Positions 59,925 to 64,000 of a DNA stretch of 64,000 bases are shown here, one piece after another. The DNA is from Piezodorus guildinii (lineage: Eukaryota; Arthropoda; Insecta; Hemiptera; Pentatomidae). Within the stretch, counting starts at the first letter, position 1. Every line of letters starts with the position of its first letter. The notes beneath the pieces are model-generated. The model was not told the DNA's origin. It searched no databases and saw only the letters and a program-made list of their open reading frames with translations. The stretch spans positions 98,752,237-98,816,236 of the forward strand of contig CM041292.1 of the NCBI GenBank assembly GCA_023052935.1, read 5' to 3'. Both the position numbers and the translations under genes were made by a program.

Positions 59925-60288
59925 GAAAATTCTAAAGATTTTAATCAAGATATTCAAGTAATAAGGCTCAACCTACATGATACTGATGAAGCCCATTAAA
60001 TTTTACATCGATATGACGAATTGAATCAAAATCGTTAGAGCCGTTTTTGAGAAAATGAATGATGGAAAGTAGCACTTCAGGTCAGCGCCTTTTGGTGAAA
60101 ACTTTGGTGTAATTTCAGATTTTTAAGACTTGTCGCTTACGTGCTAAACATACCACATACACATTTTTTCGGTCTTGGTTATTTGGACACTTTTTTTTGG
60201 ACTGAGTTTTGGGGACCCTGAAACCCGTATTTCCGTTGAAAACTAGAATTCAAAAAGTTTCATATATAGGTAAGTGCAAGTAAAAACA
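59925..60288 (-). mobile_element. TIR850 partial copy
   Basis: Minus-strand blocks: CTACATGATACTGATGAAGC, TTACATCGATATGACGA, the TTTTTGAGAAAATG block, GGTCTTGGTTATTTGGAC, ATTTCCGTTGAAAACTAG and terminus AGGTAAGTGCAAGT (near 60269-60282). The block carrying the GATCGCAATACTTTCCC string is deleted. Confidence 0.8.
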
Positions 60289-61010
60289 ATTACTTTAACT
60301 CTTGCATTAATTTCTTCACATGTGAAAGATTAGATTAAATACTATATATAATGTTCTTTCGTCATAGTGTTATAAGCCATCGAAGGGCTTCCTCCGCGGC
60401 TCTTTAAAAAATGACGACCATGAGGCCTCCTGAGGGGACACAATGGTAGGGCTGAATAGGACTGATTATCCTAGAGCTGTATGGGAGGTGATCCATTACA
60501 TCAGAGGATTAGGGCATCATCAGTGCGCTCCGGTCCATGAATATTTATCGCCGCACACATCATAGGCGGTTAGGTTCCTCATCGTTGATAATTCACGGCT
60601 GGGCTGCCTATTTAAAAAAAAAGTTTTATAGCTTATAGACCAGAGGATGTACAAGCCACTACGTTTGTATAAAAATAAATAAATAAGGGCCTCTGCGAAG
60701 AAGTGGTGATCTACTCTGTCACTAAACTAATATCATTAAATAGGGATTTACTCACAAACTCTCCGCCGGGTATGTGAAACCCGCCAGACTACTGGCGGCC
60801 ACTCACGAAAATAGGCGTAGGGTGATGAACCTAGTTTATAAAATTTTATCCAGAAACGTGTTAAGTATATTCTCCTAGGAGATTACACGGAGCGGCCAAG
60901 GGCCTGCACAGCCAATCGCGACAGAGAAAAAAATGTTGCATTTGCACATATACTATATTATTTCATCAACATTCTACTTATAATAAAAAGTTATTTTAAT
61001 TAAAATTTGT
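60289..61010. other. Unassigned; GC-richer patch at 60370-60930
   Basis: No frame over 60 codons, no repeat partner. Confidence 0.35.
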
Positions 61011-61192
61011 ATATATGGACATATTTTTTTGTCTTGTTTTGTTATTAATTATTAGAATTATAGTTATTAGAAGCTGCCTTTTAATTTATTTCGTTTTTTA
61101 TTTATATTGTTTATATTCTTTTTGTAAATTTTGTAATATTATTCTAAAGGGAAACGTCCCGGAATAAATAAAGAATTTATTATTATTATTAT
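61011..61192 (+). mobile_element. LINE 3' end with (ATT)n tail
   Basis: T-rich 3' UTR ending GGGAAACGTCCCGGAATAAA and a run of ATT units (61176-61192). Same terminal motif as at 46480. Another LINE fragment starts directly after. Confidence 0.7.
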
Positions 61193-61195
61193 TAA

Positions 61196-61545
61196 ACTCG
61201 TGTTTCTATTAAAGCAGATACCACTGGGGAGTTTAGAAGGTTGCATAACGCGGAATTGCGGAACTTGCATCCTGTGAATAAATTGAGCTGATTGCATCGC
61301 GGAGACTCAAATGGGTGAGTAAAGTTGTTGGGCTCGATGACGAGCGGATTCCGAGAAAGTTGGTATTTGCTGATCCGACTGGTAGGCGTCCGAAAGGTAG
61401 GCCGAAGCGGAGATGGGAGGATTGCGTTAAGGCTGATCTCGGGAGCTTGGCTTGAATGGTGAGCATTGGACGATTCTGTGTAGGCGGAATTTGGTGATAT
61501 CGGCATCGAACCTTCGGGTTCGCTAAGCCTATTATTATTATTCTA
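61196..61545 (+). mobile_element. LINE C-terminal fragment with (ATT)n tail, copy 2
   Basis: The plus strand reads EFRRLHNAELRNLHPVNK, then a one-base frameshift near 61280, ELIASRRLKWVSKVVGLDDE, RIPRKLVFADPTGRRPKGRP and KRRWEDCVKADLGSLA with TGA at 61453. The RLKW-x-GH-like and GRPKRRW motifs mark the C-terminal end of a non-LTR retrotransposon ORF of a different lineage from the Jockey copies. The 3' end GCTAAGCC(TATT)n is shared with 38745-39019. The 104- and 77-codon minus-strand frames here are antisense shadows. Confidence 0.82.
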
Positions 61546-62094
61546 TTAAAGTGGTAACACTGAAAATGACAGAGATGGGTAAGAAAAGATGTGTCTTTTC
61601 AATGTGTTATCAAACACAATCTTCATTCATGGAAATTTGCAACGTTCTAATTACTTTGCAGTAGCTGCAGGAAGGCAAATAACCTTTCAAAGCGAACTTG
61701 AGAGACCGCATAAAATTATTTTTCTAATATGAGCTAGATCTTTTAAAAATCCTTAAATAATTGATTACTGTTGTTGAAGTGCGTATCAAATCGATAATCT
61801 TCTTCAAACAAGACTGAACTTCACTTTATAACACCCGATCAAAAATTATTGTTTTTCTCGAGGAATATTGAATGTTCTAATAAACAATGAAAATAAAAAA
61901 AATATTAAGCCAAAAAATGATTGTATTTTAACAGCTAACAAGAAGCAAGGCGACTAGAAACTAAATGTACTTATTAAGTGCCTATGTTAGTAAAAAACCC
62001 TGCACTTCTACAACCCATGAAGGTCTGGTGTTCAATACATATAGATATTCGTACGGTTTCTAGATGAAACGGCATTGTAATAAGGGGATTATAA
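61546..62094. other. AT-rich, nothing recognised
   Basis: No supported feature. Confidence 0.4.
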
Positions 62095-62256
62095 CGAGAT
62101 GAAGCTCGGTCATCAGGTTCTTTCCTCAATTTTGGGGTACCCTAAAGAGGCTAGGTGTGCCCCAAGGGGGTGTAAATAATTATTCTGCCACAGCAGTGAT
62201 TCGAACCTGGGACACGGAAAACAATCGACTAGTGTTCTATCCGCCGTAACACCTAT
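62095..62256 (-). mobile_element. SINE-B copy 3 (diverged)
   Basis: On the minus strand GGTTCGAATCACTGCTG (62212-62196) is the B box, after an A-box-like GGATAGAACACTAG. The body has GGGGCACACCTAGCCTC and GGGTACCCCAAAATTG where the other copies have GTGGGTACCCAAAA. Confidence 0.65.
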
Positions 62257-62959
62257 ATTATTCTAGTAATAACATTAGCAATCATAAAGCAGAGGTATTT
62301 TACGGTTAACAGTATTAGTTTTTAGTTTTTAAGCCATTGTAAGAAACTTATTCTAAAGAATTTAGCAACGAATTGAATCGAACTGCTATGGGAATGATAT
62401 GTGTACAGCGGAATACTACAGAACGAGTCTTGTTTGTTAATCAAATTATTTCGTTCCGCGGCATGTATAGAGGTTCAAGCAGTGAGCATTGAACCAAACC
62501 CGTCCATTTCGAAATGAAAACAGCACAGTAGATTTCATTCTTTCCAAAAGGCAATCGGTCGATCACTCAGAGCAACGGAATCGCTGGTAGCAAAAAATAA
62601 AAAACAGCCTAATTAAATCAGAGGGGATTTGCCTGAGTTTATGACTGATAGCCGAAGGCAGGAACCCCTGGAAAAACAGAGAAGATAAAAATAGCTTCAG
62701 ACAAACAAGGATATGCAAATCCTAGGGTGGAGCGGGGGTCGTGTTTTTTAGGACTAGTCAGAACTGGATGGGGGTAGGGGGAGGATGGAGGGAGAGAGGG
62801 CGGGCGAGGGTCAAGCTTCATCTTTATGGAGGGCGTACCACCGGGACATACTCTAAGCCCATTCAATTATATTTCTTATTTGAATAATGTCTCTCAATTC
62901 TTTACTACACGTTCTTTCCATCCTTTCTCCCCTCGGTCCATCATTCCTCTTCACTTGCA
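62257..62959. other. GC-richer patch at 62450-62900
   Basis: Includes a purine-rich tract near 62755-62812. The 75-codon minus-strand frame (62639-62866) is proline-rich from that tract, without a recognised domain. Confidence 0.35.
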
Positions 62960-64000
62960 TGCCTGTATCATTCTGAATCAAGTCAGTAGCAATGGCTCTT
63001 GTTAGTGGACAATTTTTGAACACACCCAAACACTATAATCATATTTATAAGTACATTTTTCATTGATAAAATATGTTAAGAAGGCAAGAACAGATCACGA
63101 TAATTAACAATAAACATATAATATAACCTGAATGCCCAATAATAACAAATTATAAGTAATTCAAAACTAAATCTAGAGAAATACTTAATTTAACAAATTA
63201 CTAAGCAAACATTAACAGTTGAAATTTGGTTTTTAATTCATTTTATTAAAAGTTTAAGAGCTATGATATCAATGACGTATTGCTCTTTTATGATATAAAC
63301 TATAATATTTTAAATAACATATAAGGAATGGATTCAGATCATACAAACGCTTGTTGTTTTTTTCACCTTACCAGTAGGCAAGGCGTTAACAGCTACTTAA
63401 ATGACCAACTTTAATATTCCAATCAAGTAAATTTATCACGATATTTGAGGGTATAAGATAAAAATATAATGAGTATAAGATGGTGATTATCATAAGTTCT
63501 TAACAATGATTTTTCTTTGCAATGAAGGTGTTACTAGCTATAATTCACTTGGTTACATGTTACAATTTACCATTCATCGTTGTTCACATGATTTTATAAA
63601 GGGTGGAGTGGATCACTATTAAAAAAGTTGAAAACATTATTCAGCGGTTCGCTTATTAAATAAGGGTTCAGATCCATCACACGTTCAGCGAACATGAAAA
63701 TTAGCCTTCGAGCAATCTACATTCAGGTTACAAGATATATTTTATATTACAAAATAATTTGTCTAAAGTAAAAACTTCTACCTTTAAGAATTCAGAATAT
63801 ACCATCTTCCGTTTATCAAGATAAAGTTAAAAAAGACAAAATTATAAGTGCTATTGAAAAATACTAAAAGTAAACAATCCATTTTCATAGTAATGAAATT
63901 ACCTTAATAATACAGATACTGCGCTTTAACAGTATAGATATAATTCATTTTTATATCTATAAAAGATTTTGCTATTAATTTTGTTGGCAAATGTACGATC
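62960..64000. other. AT-rich, nothing recognised
   Basis: An isolated tRNA-B-box-like GGGTTCAGATCC at 63664 lacks a convincing A box. Otherwise no feature to window end. Confidence 0.45.

Noticed and set aside
61192..61506. 104- and 77-codon minus-strand frames
   Set aside because: Antisense to a plus-strand LINE reading with clear RT C-terminal motifs.

Overview
The window looks like AT-rich, intron-poor, repeat-dense nuclear DNA of an arthropod. An insect is most likely; hemipteran would be a guess from repeat style, not from any gene. By eye it is roughly two thirds A+T. I see no rRNA, no confident free-standing tRNA gene, no CRISPR array, no operon-like layout and no recognisable host protein-coding exon. 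Every coding similarity I can defend belongs to a decayed transposable element.

Layout: 0-13 kb holds a tRNA-derived SINE (SINE-A), a Jockey/CR1-type LINE remnant with a readable reverse transcriptase, an internally deleted Tc1 element (4530-5614) with its terminal repeats, a second SINE family (SINE-B), and the first copies of an abundant ~850-bp non-coding family with short terminal inverted repeats, here called TIR850. 13-16 kb holds palindromic Penelope-like (PLE) units with hammerhead-ribozyme-like cores and a TIR850 copy split by a younger PLE-like piece. 17.4-23.5 kb holds two opposed LINE tails, a near-identical 265-bp direct repeat, and several copies of a TTAA-flanked MITE. 27-38 kb holds more TIR850 copies (two nearly full length), the second complete TTAA MITE, a LINE tail and a short palindromic PLE derivative. 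38-52 kb holds two other LINE tails, a 0.7-kb Jockey-clade LINE remnant, SINEs and long (AT)n runs. 52-64 kb is mostly unrecognised sequence with one SINE of each family, one partial TIR850 copy and a LINE tail inserted beside another LINE's 3' tail.

Between the repeats lie GC-richer patches of 200-600 bp (for example 720-1110, 3860-4300, 19370-19720, 32640-33180, 40490-40950, 42230-42750, 46670-46990, 52530-52960, 55200-55720 and 62450-62900). They contain no convincing reading frame and are the best candidates for old single-copy or regulatory sequence. The whole would fit a gene desert or a very large intron.

The most interesting signals are the recurrent hammerhead-like cores in PLE-like units, the unclassified TIR850 family, and a shared subterminal string containing a consensus 5' splice site (AG|GTAAGT) in two otherwise different repeat families. 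I found no new multigene system.
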